Source: Pseudomonas thivervalensis (GTDB taxonomy: Bacteria; Pseudomonadota; Gammaproteobacteria; Pseudomonadales; Pseudomonadaceae). From it: 64,000 nucleotides of DNA. The position numbers and the translations under genes are program-made. A model generated the notes under the pieces. That model worked only from the letters and a program-made list of their open reading frames with translations. It ran no database searches and had not been told where the DNA came from. The stretch lies in contig NZ_LHVE01000018.1 in NCBI RefSeq assembly GCF_001269655.1, positions 87,541-151,540 of the forward strand. Direction: 5' to 3'. Positions within the stretch are counted from its first letter, which is position 1, and the number at the start of each line of letters is the position of its first letter. This document shows positions 7,946 to 16,606 of the stretch, one piece after another.

Positions 7946-9268
7946 ATGCCCTTCTGTCTTTCCCATCGTTGGCCACTGCGCCAAATGATTGTTGCCGCCA
8001 GCGTTGTCCTGCTTGTCGCCTGCGCCGAAAAACCTACCGCCGCCGACGCCCAACCGCTCCAGACCGTTCCCGCCGTGACCGCGCCGGCCATCGTGCCGCC
8101 TGTGGTGCCCGCCGGTGATGACCTGGCCATTGCGCCGACCCAGACCTTTGCTGAATGGCAGGCCGGGTTTCGCAAAGAGGCCTTGGCCGCCGGGATCCGT
8201 GCCGATTTGTTCGACCGCGCGTTTATCGGTGTCAGCCCGGACATGAGCGTGATCAAGGCCGACCGCAGCCAGCCGGAATTCACTCGCCCCGTGTGGGAAT
8301 ACCTCGATGGCGCGTTGTCGCCGCTGCGGGTCAACAAAGGCAAGAGCCTGATCCAGCAGAACGCCCAGGTCCTGCAAAGCATCGAGCAGCGCTACGGCGT
8401 CGATCGCGAGGCGCTGGTGGCGGTGTGGGGCATGGAGAGCAACTTCGGCCAGTTCCAGGGCAGCAAGTCAGTGATCAACTCCCTGGCGACCCTGGCCTAC
8501 GAAGGACGGCGTCCGGGCTTTGCCCACGCGCAATTGATCGCTGCGCTGCAAATCCTGCAACAGGGCGATATCACACCGGAAAAAATGCTCGGTTCCTGGG
8601 CCGGCGCCATGGGCCAGACCCAGTTCATTCCCACCACGTACAACACCCATGCGGTGGACTTCGACGGCGAAGGCCGCCGCGACATCTGGGGCAGCTCCAC
8701 CGACGCCCTGGCCTCGACTGCGCATTACCTGCAAAGCTCCGGCTGGCAGCGCGGCCAGCCGTGGGGGTTCGAGGTCTCGCTCAATGAGGGCTTCGACTAC
8801 ACATTGGCCGATGGCACGATCCGCAAGCCTGTCGCTGAATGGGAGCGACTGGGTGTTTCAGAATATGGTGGCCTGCCGATCACTCCGGATGACAAACAGC
8901 TCTCGGCGTCCCTGCTCCTGCCCGCCGGCCATCGTGGCCCGGCGTTCCTGATATTCGATAACTTCCGCGCCATCCTCAAGTACAACAACTCCTCGTCCTA
9001 TGCCTTGGCGGTTGGGTTGTTGTCGAAGCGCTTCACCGGTGCAGGGTTGGTCTACGGTCAATGGCCAAAGGAAGACCTGCCCCTGAGCCGCAGCGAACGC
9101 ATGGAACTGCAAACCCTGCTGGGCAAGCACAACTACGACGCGGGCAACCCCGACGGCATCATCGGCGCCAACACCCGCAAGGCGATCCGCAGCGCCCAGC
9201 AGTCGTTTGGCTGGCCGGCCGACGGGTATCCGACGCACCAGTTGCTTGAGGCGTTGCGCAACCGCTGA
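7946..9268 (+). CDS. lytic murein transglycosylase, SltB3-like lipoprotein
   Basis: 440-residue MltB-family (GH103) lytic transglycosylase that cleaves the glycan strand of peptidoglycan non-hydrolytically. The signal sequence ends with lipobox LLVAC, suggesting membrane anchoring. The catalytic region WGMESNFGQFQG holds the active-site Glu, and GAMGQTQFIPTTY is a family motif. The C-terminal ~70 residues (SERMELQTLLGKHNYDAGNP...) form a peptidoglycan-binding domain, the SltB3 arrangement. The same gene lies between holA and lipA in P. aeruginosa. Confidence 0.88.
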   Translation: MPFCLSHRWPLRQMIVAASVVLLVACAEKPTAADAQPLQTVPAVTAPAIVPPVVPAGDDLAIAPTQTFAEWQAGFRKEALAAGIRADLFDRAFIGVSPDMSVIKADRSQPEFTRPVWEYLDGALSPLRVNKGKSLIQQNAQVLQSIEQRYGVDREALVAVWGMESNFGQFQGSKSVINSLATLAYEGRRPGFAHAQLIAALQILQQGDITPEKMLGSWAGAMGQTQFIPTTYNTHAVDFDGEGRRDIWGSSTDALASTAHYLQSSGWQRGQPWGFEVSLNEGFDYTLADGTIRKPVAEWERLGVSEYGGLPITPDDKQLSASLLLPAGHRGPAFLIFDNFRAILKYNNSSSYALAVGLLSKRFTGAGLVYGQWPKEDLPLSRSERMELQTLLGKHNYDAGNPDGIIGANTRKAIRSAQQSFGWPADGYPTHQLLEALRNR

Positions 9269-9291
9269 ATTGCGGTATGGCTACTACCGCT

Positions 9292-9373
9292 TTCGCGAGC
9301 AGGCTCGCTCCCACAGTGGCCGAGTTCCGTCAGGGAAACACGGTCGAATTGTGGGAGCGAGCCTGCTCGCGAT
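9292..9373. repeat. Family B palindrome pair
   Basis: TCGCGAGCAGGCTCGCTCCCACA and its inverse TGTGGGAGCGAGCCTGCTCGCGA face each other across about 35 bases, between the convergent sltB3-like gene and the LD-carboxypeptidase gene. Each unit is itself a small palindrome (GAGCAGGCTC), typical of REP/BIME elements. Confidence 0.85.
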
Positions 9374-9398
9374 GGCTAACTTCCAAGCGACAACTATT

Positions 9399-10331
9399 TT
9401 AGCGGCTGATCACCACATCCTGCTCCAACACCAACCGCTTCTCCCCCGCATCCAGCGTCACCAATGCGCCCATGGGCAAGGTCAGGTTCGGATCGCAATG
9501 CCCGCTGCGCCAGCCGGACAACACCGGGATACGCAACGGCGCGAAGGTCTGTTCGAGCAATCGGTTCAACGCCTCGACATCGACCCCGGCCACATCGCCC
9601 ACCAACACGCCGCCTAGTTTGTGCAACGTGCCGGCCAACCGAAGCTGAGTCAGCAGTCGATCGATGCGATACAGCGGTTCGTTGATGTCTTCGATGAACA
9701 GGATCACCCCTTCGGGGTCGATCTGATAAGGCGTGCCCATGGTCGCGGCGATGATCGACAGGTTGCCACCCAGCAGACGTCCGTGGGCGATGCCTGGCTC
9801 GACGGTGGTCAATGGGTAGGCCGCGGGATGGTTCAGCGCGCTGCCGGCCTTTACTTGCCCACGTAGCAGGCTGAAGAACGAGGTGACGGTTGGGGGCTCC
9901 TTGTCGCCCAGGAGGTCGGCGTTGAGCAGCGGGCCATGGAAGGTCACGAAGCCTGCGTAGCGGCTGATGGCCAGGTGCAGGGCGGTGATGTCGCTGTAGC
10001 CGACGAATGGTTTGGGGTTGCGTTTCAGGAGGTCGAAGTCGATGCGGTCCAGCAGCCTGGGGGTGCCGTAGCCGCCGCGTAGGCAGATGATGGCTTTGAT
10101 TTCGGGGTCGGCGAAGGCGGCGTGGAGGTCGTTCAGGCGTACTTCGTCGCTGCCGGCCAGGTAGGTGTCCTTTTCGTAGACGCCTGGGAATATTCGCAGC
10201 TCATGGCCCCTTGCGCGCATCCATTGGATGGCTTTTTCCGTGTCCAGGGGGGCGGGGCCGGCGGGGGCGATTAGTCCGATCAGGCCTTCTTTTGGGAGTG
10301 CTGGGACGGGGTGGTGTGGGGTTAGGGCCAT
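9399..10331 (-). CDS. ldcA: muramoyltetrapeptide (LD-) carboxypeptidase, S66 family
   Basis: 310 residues, cytosolic. It removes the terminal D-Ala from recycled murein tetrapeptide. The S66 catalytic triad is visible: Ser113 in VGYSDIT, Glu214 in LFIEDINE and His278 in SGHCDPN. RGGYGTPRLLD is also typical. It stands alone on the minus strand between repeat blocks, convergent with the lytic transglycosylase, fitting a shared peptidoglycan-recycling theme. Confidence 0.92.
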   Translation of the reverse strand: MALTPHHPVPALPKEGLIGLIAPAGPAPLDTEKAIQWMRARGHELRIFPGVYEKDTYLAGSDEVRLNDLHAAFADPEIKAIICLRGGYGTPRLLDRIDFDLLKRNPKPFVGYSDITALHLAISRYAGFVTFHGPLLNADLLGDKEPPTVTSFFSLLRGQVKAGSALNHPAAYPLTTVEPGIAHGRLLGGNLSIIAATMGTPYQIDPEGVILFIEDINEPLYRIDRLLTQLRLAGTLHKLGGVLVGDVAGVDVEALNRLLEQTFAPLRIPVLSGWRSGHCDPNLTLPMGALVTLDAGEKRLVLEQDVVISR

Positions 10332-10351
10332 GGGGTTCCCGGCTTTTGATC

Positions 10352-10636
10352 GTGTGTATATCCGTTTTTTGTGTAACGGCGGCTTAGGGTTCCGCTCTTA
10401 CAGCGGGTCACTTTTGAAAAGCGCAAAAGTAACCAAAACGCTCTTGCCCCACCACTCGGCACCTCGCCTAGGCTCGGTGTGCCCTCACTCCGGCATTGCT
10501 CCGTGGGCCCGCCGCGAAGGGCCATCCATGGCCCAGCGCGGCTATCCCGGCATCCATGCCGGGATGCCCACTGCGCAATGCCTGCGTTCGGCCAGCGTGG
10601 TTTAACGGGGCGTCTCAGATCAAGATCAAAAGCAAA
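10352..10636. repeat. Left arm of a ~280-bp inverted repeat
   Basis: Begins GTGTGTATATCCG and continues with TTAGGGTTCCGC, a run of short palindromes (CCTAGGCTCGG, GGGCCATCCATGGCCC, CCCGGCATCCATGCCGGG) and TTTAACGGGGCG. The right arm (10907-11188) is its inverse with scattered differences. Short ORFs inside both arms look like repeat shadows rather than genes. Confidence 0.8.
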
Positions 10637-10657
10637 AGCAAAAGCAAAAGCAAAAGC
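10628..10657. repeat. AAAAGC tandem repeat, five copies
   Basis: Five perfect AAAAGC units follow AGATCAAGATC at the inner edge of the left inverted-repeat arm. Such hexamers may vary in copy number between strains. Confidence 0.85.
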
Positions 10658-10694
10658 GGTCGGAGCTGGCATTTATGTGGCTGCACCACTGCTA

Positions 10695-10851
10695 TCGCGA
10701 GCAAGCTCGCTCCCACATTGGAGCTGCAGCAGACACAAAATCCATATACACCGCAAAAACCTGTGGGAGCGAGCCTGCTCGCGAAGGGGCCAGCACATCC
10801 AACATCACCGCAAACTGTCCCACCGCCATCGCGAGCAGGCTCGCTCCCACA
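10695..10851. repeat. Three family B units in the spacer of the inverted repeat
   Basis: Units at 10695-10717 (forward), 10762-10784 (inverse) and 10829-10851 (forward) lie at a 67-base pitch in alternating orientation, like a REP cluster (BIME). No gene is visible between the two long repeat arms. Confidence 0.82.
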
Positions 10852-10906
10852 ATTGAATCGAAGTACGACTGCCAGAGCCAGGTCGGCTATAAGGCCGCCT
10901 CGCTTG

Positions 10907-11188
10907 GCTTTTGATCTTGATCTGGGGCGCCCCGTTAACCACGCTGGCTGAACGAAGGTATTGCGCAGTGGGCAACCCGGCATGGATGCCGGGTTAGCCG
11001 CGCTGGGCCATGGATGGCCCTTCGCGGCGGCCCACGGAGCGATGCCTTCGTTCAGGCATGCCGAGCCTAGGCGAGGCACCGAGTGGTGGGGCAAAGCGCT
11101 TTTGGTTACTTTTGGCGCTCTTCCAAAAGTGACCCGCCGTAAGGGCGGAACCTTAAGTCGCCGTTACCGAAGAAACGGATATACACAC
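10907..11188. repeat. Right arm of the ~280-bp inverted repeat
   Basis: Starts GCTTTTGATCTTGATC and ends CGGATATACACAC, the inverse of the left arm's beginning. It contains the same internal palindromes (GGCATGGATGCC, GGGCCATGGATGGCCC, CCGAGCCTAGGCGAGG). It ends 12 bases before the lipA stop. Confidence 0.8.
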
Positions 11189-11199
11189 CACCCAAAAAC

Positions 11200-12222
11200 T
11201 CAGGAACCCAGAAGCTCAGCCTTGACCAACTTAGCCTGCTCATCCGCATGATACGAAGACCGCACCAACGGCCCCGAAGCCACGTTCTTGAATCCCATCT
11301 TGTACCCTTCCTCGGCAAACCAGGCAAAGGTATCCGGGTGCACAAAACGCTGCACCGGCAGGTGACTACGCGAAGGCTGCAGGTACTGGCCCAAGGTCAG
11401 CATATCGATGTCATGCTCACGCATGCGCTTCATGACCTCGATGACTTCCTCATCAGTCTCACCCAGGCCCAGCATCAAGCCAGACTTGGTCGGAATGTGC
11501 GGCATCATCTGCTTGAAGCGCTGCAGCAAGGTCAACGACCACTGGTAGTCCGAACCCGGGCGCGCGGCCTTGTACAGGCGCGGCACGGTTTCCAGGTTGT
11601 GGTTGAACACATCCGGCGGCTCGGCGGCGGTGATTTCCAGGGCGATGTCCATGCGGCCACGGTAATCGGGCACCAGGGTTTCCAACTGGACGTTCGGCGA
11701 CAGCTTGCGGATCTCGCGGATGCAGTCGGCAAAGTGCTGGGCACCGCCGTCACGCAGGTCGTCACGGTCCACCGAGGTGATCACCACGTACTTGAGCTTC
11801 AGGTCGGCGATGGCGATGGCCAGGCTTTCCGGCTCGTTGGTGTCCAAGGGCTTCGGACGGCCGTGACCAACGTCGCAGAACGGGCAACGACGGGTGCAGA
11901 TGTCGCCCATGATCATGAACGTGGCGGTGCCGCCGGAGAAGCATTCACCCAGGTTCGGGCAGGAGGCCTCTTCGCAGACGCTGTGCAGCTTGTGCTTGCG
12001 CAGCAGGGCCTTGATGCGGTCGACTTCCGGGGAAACCGGGATGCGCACGCGGATCCAGTCAGGTTTCTTCGGCAGTTCGGTGGTGGGGATGATCTTGACC
12101 GGGATGCGTGCAACCTTCTCGGCGCCGCGCAGCTTGACGCCGGCCTCTACCTTGGCACGCGGGGCCGGACGCTCGGTGACGTCCAGCGTCGGGATCATGG
12201 TTTGCACTGCATCAGTAGTCAT
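11200..12222 (-). CDS. lipA: lipoyl synthase
   Basis: Radical SAM enzyme that inserts two sulfurs into octanoylated lipoyl domains. 340 residues from the ATG at complement 12222 (MTTDAVQTMIPTLDVTERP). Both iron-sulfur clusters are accounted for: auxiliary Cys83, Cys88 and Cys94 (CEEASCPNLGEC), and SAM-cluster Cys109, Cys113 and Cys116 (CTRRCPFC). A longer in-frame reading overlapping lipB is not needed. It starts one base after the lipB stop, so the two are probably translationally coupled. Confidence 0.97.
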   Translation of the reverse strand: MTTDAVQTMIPTLDVTERPAPRAKVEAGVKLRGAEKVARIPVKIIPTTELPKKPDWIRVRIPVSPEVDRIKALLRKHKLHSVCEEASCPNLGECFSGGTATFMIMGDICTRRCPFCDVGHGRPKPLDTNEPESLAIAIADLKLKYVVITSVDRDDLRDGGAQHFADCIREIRKLSPNVQLETLVPDYRGRMDIALEITAAEPPDVFNHNLETVPRLYKAARPGSDYQWSLTLLQRFKQMMPHIPTKSGLMLGLGETDEEVIEVMKRMREHDIDMLTLGQYLQPSRSHLPVQRFVHPDTFAWFAEEGYKMGFKNVASGPLVRSSYHADEQAKLVKAELLGS

Positions 12223-12223
12223 A

Positions 12224-12871
12224 TCAGTCGATTCCGCCCGTGAGGGTCGTCTGCTCAGCATAGTCGAGGTGTTTGACGAGCTGCGCGCGCAGCCGGGCAC
12301 TTACCTCGGCAAATTCAATCGTTCCTGCGTGCTCGCTCAACTGGGTCATCGCCAGTCCCGCGTAGCCACAGGGATTAATCCGTCGGAATGGCGCCAGGTC
12401 CATGTCCACGTTCAACGCCAGGCCATGAAACGAACAGCCGTGGCGGATCCGCAACCCCAGGGACGCGATTTTCGCCCCATCGACGTAGACACCCGGCGCA
12501 TCCGGCTTGGCCGCCGCCGTCACACCGTAGCTGGCCAGCAGCTCGATGAGGCACGTCTCCATGCGGGTGACCAGTTCGCGCACGCCAAACCCCAGCTTGC
12601 GCACATCCAGCAACAAATAGGCGACCAGTTGACCAGGGCCATGGTAGGTCACCTGCCCGCCCCGGTCGACCTTCACCACCGGAATATCCCCCGGCAGCAA
12701 CAGGTGCTCGGCCTTGCCGGCCTGGCCCTGGGTGAATACCTGCGGGTGTTCCACCAGCCAGACTTCATCGTCGGCGCTGGTGCCCCGTTCGTTGGTGAAG
12801 CGTTGCATGGCATGCCAGACCGGCTCGTAAGCCATCGTGCCCAGTTCGCGAAAGCCTAGCGTGCCCGGCAT
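12224..12871 (-). CDS. lipB: octanoyl-[ACP]:protein octanoyltransferase
   Basis: Transfers octanoate from acyl carrier protein to lipoyl domains, supplying the LipA substrate. 215 residues. RGGQVTYHGPGQ, Lys134 in GAKIASLG and Cys168 in RINPCGYAG are the LipB active-site features. The ATG shares one base with the TGA of the upstream DUF493 gene (TGATG); a GTG one codon earlier is possible. Confidence 0.96.
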   Translation of the reverse strand: MPGTLGFRELGTMAYEPVWHAMQRFTNERGTSADDEVWLVEHPQVFTQGQAGKAEHLLLPGDIPVVKVDRGGQVTYHGPGQLVAYLLLDVRKLGFGVRELVTRMETCLIELLASYGVTAAAKPDAPGVYVDGAKIASLGLRIRHGCSFHGLALNVDMDLAPFRRINPCGYAGLAMTQLSEHAGTIEFAEVSARLRAQLVKHLDYAEQTTLTGGID

Positions 12872-13146
12872 CACAACACCATGTGCACGAAACCGGTCGC
12901 CCGCAGCTCACTGTTGATGTCGTAGAGCTGTTCCTGACCGGTGGCGATGATGTGCAACTGGATCGTCGTGTACTTGCCGTTGGTGCTCTGGCGCTCGGCC
13001 AGGGTCTTGTGGTCAACGGTGGCATGTTTTTCAAGGATCGCGATGATCTTGTCCTTGAAACCCACGCCGGTGTCGCCGATTACCTTGATGGGGTAATCCG
13101 CGCAGGGAAATTCGATTTTTGGCGCCTTTACTTCGGAGTCTGTCAT
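12871..13146 (-). CDS. ybeD: DUF493 (YbeD-family) protein
   Basis: 91 residues starting MTDSEVKAPKIEFPCADYPIKVIG. Small ACT-like fold protein conserved next to lipB and dacA in gammaproteobacteria; its role is uncertain and sometimes proposed as regulatory for lipoate or envelope metabolism. It overlaps the lipB start by one base. Confidence 0.92.
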   Translation of the reverse strand: MTDSEVKAPKIEFPCADYPIKVIGDTGVGFKDKIIAILEKHATVDHKTLAERQSTNGKYTTIQLHIIATGQEQLYDINSELRATGFVHMVL

Positions 13147-13178
13147 GGCGTAACGGCCTCGTAAGCCGTGGTAACGCA

Positions 13179-13211
13179 CATGGCCCCGCTCCGGAGAGGA
13201 ACGAGGCCATG
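13179..13211 (-). terminator. hairpin between dacA and ybeD
   Basis: CATGGCC and GGCCATG form the ends of an imperfect stem spanning the 80-base gap downstream of dacA. No T-run follows, so partial termination at most is inferred. Confidence 0.4.
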
Positions 13212-13227
13212 CAGGTCAACACTTCAA

Positions 13228-14385
13228 TCAGTTGAACAAGCCGTAGAAGAATAGACGGATGCTATCCCAGATGCGGCGGAAGATACCACCTTCCTCGACC
13301 GCGTCCAGAGCGATCAGGTCAGCGCTGTGCACCACTTTGTCGTCCAGTTTGACTTCGACTTTACCGATCACGTCGCCCTTGGCGATGGGAGCGGTCAGTT
13401 GCGGGTTCATGGTCATGCTGGCAGCGAGCTTCTTGAGCTGGCCTTTAGGCAGGGTCATGGTCAGGTCTTGGGCCAGGCCGGCCTTGACCTGGTTGGTCGA
13501 ACCTTTCCAGACCTGGGCCTGGGCCAGTTCGGTGCCCTTCTGGTAGAAGGTCTGGGTTTCGAAGAAACGGAAGCCGTAGGTCAGCAGTTTCTGGGTCTCG
13601 GCGGCACGGGCCACTTCACTGCTGGTGCCGAAGACGACGGCGATCAGGCGCATGCCGTCACGTACGGCCGAAGACACCATGCAGTAGCCGGCTTCGTCGG
13701 TGTGACCGGTCTTCAGGCCATCGACGGTCTTGTCGCGCCACAGCAGCAGGTTGCGGTTAGGCTGCTTGATGCCGTTCCAGAAGAACTCCTTCTGGGAGTA
13801 GATGGCGTAGTGCGCCGGGTCTTCGTGAATGATCGCCCGGGCCAGCAGCGCCATGTCGTGAGCCGACGAATAATGCTCAGGGTTCGGCAGGCCGGTGGGG
13901 TTCATGAAGTGGCTGTTGGTCATGCGCAGGTCGGCCACGGTTTTGTTCATCATGTCGGCGAACGCATCTTCGCTGCCGGCGATGTGCTCGGCCAGGGCGA
14001 CGCTGGCGTCGTTGCCGGACTGGATGATGATGCCGTGCAGCAGGTCGCTGACGGTCACTTGCGAACCGACCTTGATGAACATCCGCGAACCGCCGGTGCG
14101 CCAGGCGTTTTCGCTGACGGTCACCGGATCGTTTTCACCGATCTGGCCACGACGGATTTCCAGCGTAGCGATGTAGGCGGTCATCAGCTTGGTCAGGCTG
14201 GCCGGTGGCAGGCGCTGGTCACCGTTGTTCTCTACCAGCACCTCGCCGCTGCTGGCATCCATCAGCACAAAGGATTTGGCGGCCAATTGAGGGGGCGCCG
14301 GCATCATCTCGACCGCGAACGCGGTCGGTGAGAGAAGCAGCGGGACTAGCAGGCAAAGGCGTTTGGCAAAGGTGGTGATGTTCAT
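13228..14385 (-). CDS. dacA: D-alanyl-D-alanine carboxypeptidase (PBP5/6)
   Basis: Trims the terminal D-Ala from peptidoglycan pentapeptides in the periplasm. 385 residues from MNITTFAKRLCLLVPLLLSP, with a signal peptide cut near AFA-VEMM. Penicillin-binding motifs: Ser63-Leu-Thr-Lys66, Ser123-Gly-Asn125, Lys225-Thr-Gly. The C-terminal IFRRIWDSIRLFFYGLF is the amphipathic membrane anchor. An upstream in-frame extension to 14475 has no signal-peptide logic and is rejected. Confidence 0.96.
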   Translation of the reverse strand: MNITTFAKRLCLLVPLLLSPTAFAVEMMPAPPQLAAKSFVLMDASSGEVLVENNGDQRLPPASLTKLMTAYIATLEIRRGQIGENDPVTVSENAWRTGGSRMFIKVGSQVTVSDLLHGIIIQSGNDASVALAEHIAGSEDAFADMMNKTVADLRMTNSHFMNPTGLPNPEHYSSAHDMALLARAIIHEDPAHYAIYSQKEFFWNGIKQPNRNLLLWRDKTVDGLKTGHTDEAGYCMVSSAVRDGMRLIAVVFGTSSEVARAAETQKLLTYGFRFFETQTFYQKGTELAQAQVWKGSTNQVKAGLAQDLTMTLPKGQLKKLAASMTMNPQLTAPIAKGDVIGKVEVKLDDKVVHSADLIALDAVEEGGIFRRIWDSIRLFFYGLFN

Positions 14386-14553
14386 CCGTCTCTCGAAATC
14401 GCTAATGGGACTGCCCGAAGGCAAAACTAAAACAGGCAACCTTCTAACGGGTCGCCGCGTATTTAAGTTGCTCACTCACTGCCCTTGCCGGGCTTTTATT
14501 ATTCATGGAGCCAACAACCTGACCCGCTCCAACCGCAAGCGGGCCTCATTCAA

Positions 14554-15579
14554 TTATTCAGCGGTGACCAGGCTCGGCGAGCCGAGATTGGCCAGGCGCA
14601 CACTGTTCTGCACCTGCTGGACTTCACCCGGAGAACCGATCGGCCCCAGGCGCACCCGATGCAGTGTCTGCTGGTTGCGCACGATCGAGCTGATGAACAC
14701 CGGGGCGCTCACCATCGAACTGAGCTTCGACCTCAGCAGCTCGGCAGCGTCCGGGTTGGCGAACGCGCCCACTTGCAGAAACTGGCCAGACGCTGTTGCA
14801 GAAGCGTTTTTTTTTGCACCGATCTGCACCGGCAGCACGGCCGCGGCGTGTTGCTGCGGCGGTGGTGTCCACTGCTCGACCGTACCGGTGGACGCCGTCA
14901 CGGTGGGCGCGGCATTTTGCGCCACTTTCGGCTCGTTGAGCATCAAAGGCGCCGGACGGCCGCGTTGGGCCCACCATTCCTGCGGGTCGATGCCCTCGAC
15001 CTTGACCCGGGCGGTGCCGGTTTCAGCGTAACCGAGTTTTTTCGCCGCCGCATACGACAGGTCGATGATACGGTCGGAATAGAACGGCCCACGGTCATTG
15101 ACCCGCAGGATTACCGTCTTGTTATTGTCCAGGTTGGTCACCCGCACATAGCTGGGCAGCGGCAAGGTCTTGTGGGCCGCGCTCATGCCATACAGGTCGT
15201 ACACTTCGCCGTTGGCGGTGTTCTGGCCGTGGAACTTGGTGCCGTACCAGGACGCCGTGCCCGAGGCCACGTAGCGCTTGGAATCGGCCATCGGGAAATA
15301 GGTCTTGCCCAGCACCGTATAGGGGTTGGCCTTGTAGGGGCCGGTGTGCAGGGTCGGCGTGGCGTCGGGAATACGCGAGACATCCACGTCCCACCACGGC
15401 GCGCCGTCCTTGTGGGCCCGGTTGATATCCAGGCCGGGCGTCGCGCGCACGGCGGAAGTGTTTTTCTGGGCCGGCGCGCGGCTGGTCGAACAACTGACGA
15501 CCAACAGCGACAGCGCAGCCAACGCCACGAGCTTGAGGGGTTTGGCCTTCAGGGGTAGATGGGTAGGCAATGCCCGCAT
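14554..15579 (-). CDS. rlpA: RlpA septal-ring lytic transglycosylase
   Basis: 341-residue outer-membrane lipoprotein with lipobox LLVVSC (Cys30). A double-psi beta-barrel (ASGTASWYGTKFHGQNTANGE to DRGPFYSDRIIDLSYAAA) is followed by a C-terminal SPOR domain (about residues 265-335, GQFLQVGAFANPDAAELLRSKL). In P. aeruginosa RlpA cleaves denuded glycans at the septum. A run of nine T on the plus strand (14817-14825) encodes Lys-Lys-Asn in the linker. The start codon overlaps the mltB stop (TAATG). Confidence 0.95.
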   Translation of the reverse strand: MRALPTHLPLKAKPLKLVALAALSLLVVSCSTSRAPAQKNTSAVRATPGLDINRAHKDGAPWWDVDVSRIPDATPTLHTGPYKANPYTVLGKTYFPMADSKRYVASGTASWYGTKFHGQNTANGEVYDLYGMSAAHKTLPLPSYVRVTNLDNNKTVILRVNDRGPFYSDRIIDLSYAAAKKLGYAETGTARVKVEGIDPQEWWAQRGRPAPLMLNEPKVAQNAAPTVTASTGTVEQWTPPPQQHAAAVLPVQIGAKKNASATASGQFLQVGAFANPDAAELLRSKLSSMVSAPVFISSIVRNQQTLHRVRLGPIGSPGEVQQVQNSVRLANLGSPSLVTAE

Positions 15580-16589
15580 TATTTGACGCCCCGTGCTTTG
15601 ACCAGCTCTTCAGACAGTTGATATACGGCCATGGCGTACATCACGCTGCGGTTATAACGCGTAATCGCGTAGAAATTCTTCAGGCCCATCCAGTATTCGG
15701 GACCTTGTTCGCCTTCCAGGCGCATCGCGGTGACCGGCATGTCGTCACGCAGCGCATCATGACTCGACCAGCCCAACGCCCGCAACTCCCCGACGGTTTT
15801 CGTCGGCTCGATGCCCTCGGTCAGGCCCTCGTCCACTTGCTCGCCACGCACGTCGGCACGGCTGACCACCGGCTGGCCGGCTTCCCAGCCGTGGCGCTTG
15901 AAATAGCTCGCAACACTGCCGATGGCATCGGTCGGGTTGGTCCAGATATTGATGTGGCCGTCGCCGTCGAAGTCCACCGCGTAGGCGCGGAAACTGCTGG
16001 GCATGAATTGCGGCAGCCCCATGGCTCCGGCGTAGGAGCCCTTGAGGGTCAGCGGATCGACCTGCTCTTCGCGGGCCAGCAGCAGGAACTCGCGCAGCTC
16101 CTTGCGGAAGAACTCGGCACGCGGCGGGTAATCGAAGCCCAGGGTCGACAGCGCGTCGATCACCCGGAAATTCCCGGTGTTGCGGCCAAAGAAGGTCTCG
16201 ACGCCAATGATCGACACAATGAACTGGGCTGGTACGCCGTACTCCTGCTCGGCACGGGCCAGGGCCGCCTCGTGCTGGCGCCAGAAATCCACGCCCCGGG
16301 CGATACGCGCCTCGGTGATGAACATCGGCCGGTACTCGCTCCATTGCTTGACCCGCTCGGCGGGCCGGGAGATCGCGTCGAGGATCGACTGCTTGCGCTC
16401 GGCCTCGCGAAACACGCCCATCAGTTGTTCACCGGCGAAACCGTAGTCACGGGTCATCTCGCCGACGAATTCGGCCACCTGTGGCGAGCCTTCGTATTCA
16501 CCGGCCAAGGCCTGCGACGCACTGCCCAGGAAGCCGACCAGGCCGATCCACGGCGCATATCGCGTCGACCAGCCACGCATTGCTTGCAT
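15579..16589 (-). CDS. mltB: lytic murein transglycosylase B
   Basis: GH103 transglycosylase, 336 residues from the ATG at complement 16589, which has AGGTGAAGAG upstream. The signal sequence ends SQALAG. Catalytic Glu lies in IIGVETFFGRNTG; SYAGAMGLPQFMPSSFRAYAVD is the family motif. No lipobox is seen, matching the soluble SltB1 form of pseudomonads. A longer start (complement 16625) would run into rodA and is less likely. Confidence 0.93.
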   Translation of the reverse strand: MQAMRGWSTRYAPWIGLVGFLGSASQALAGEYEGSPQVAEFVGEMTRDYGFAGEQLMGVFREAERKQSILDAISRPAERVKQWSEYRPMFITEARIARGVDFWRQHEAALARAEQEYGVPAQFIVSIIGVETFFGRNTGNFRVIDALSTLGFDYPPRAEFFRKELREFLLLAREEQVDPLTLKGSYAGAMGLPQFMPSSFRAYAVDFDGDGHINIWTNPTDAIGSVASYFKRHGWEAGQPVVSRADVRGEQVDEGLTEGIEPTKTVGELRALGWSSHDALRDDMPVTAMRLEGEQGPEYWMGLKNFYAITRYNRSVMYAMAVYQLSEELVKARGVK

Positions 16590-16606
16590 TGAACTCTTCA
16601 CCTTAT

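Noticed and set aside
10479..11094. Several 80-160-codon frames inside the long inverted repeats
   Set aside because: They follow the repeat sequence on both strands and encode low-complexity Arg/Pro/Ala-rich peptides; repeat shadows.
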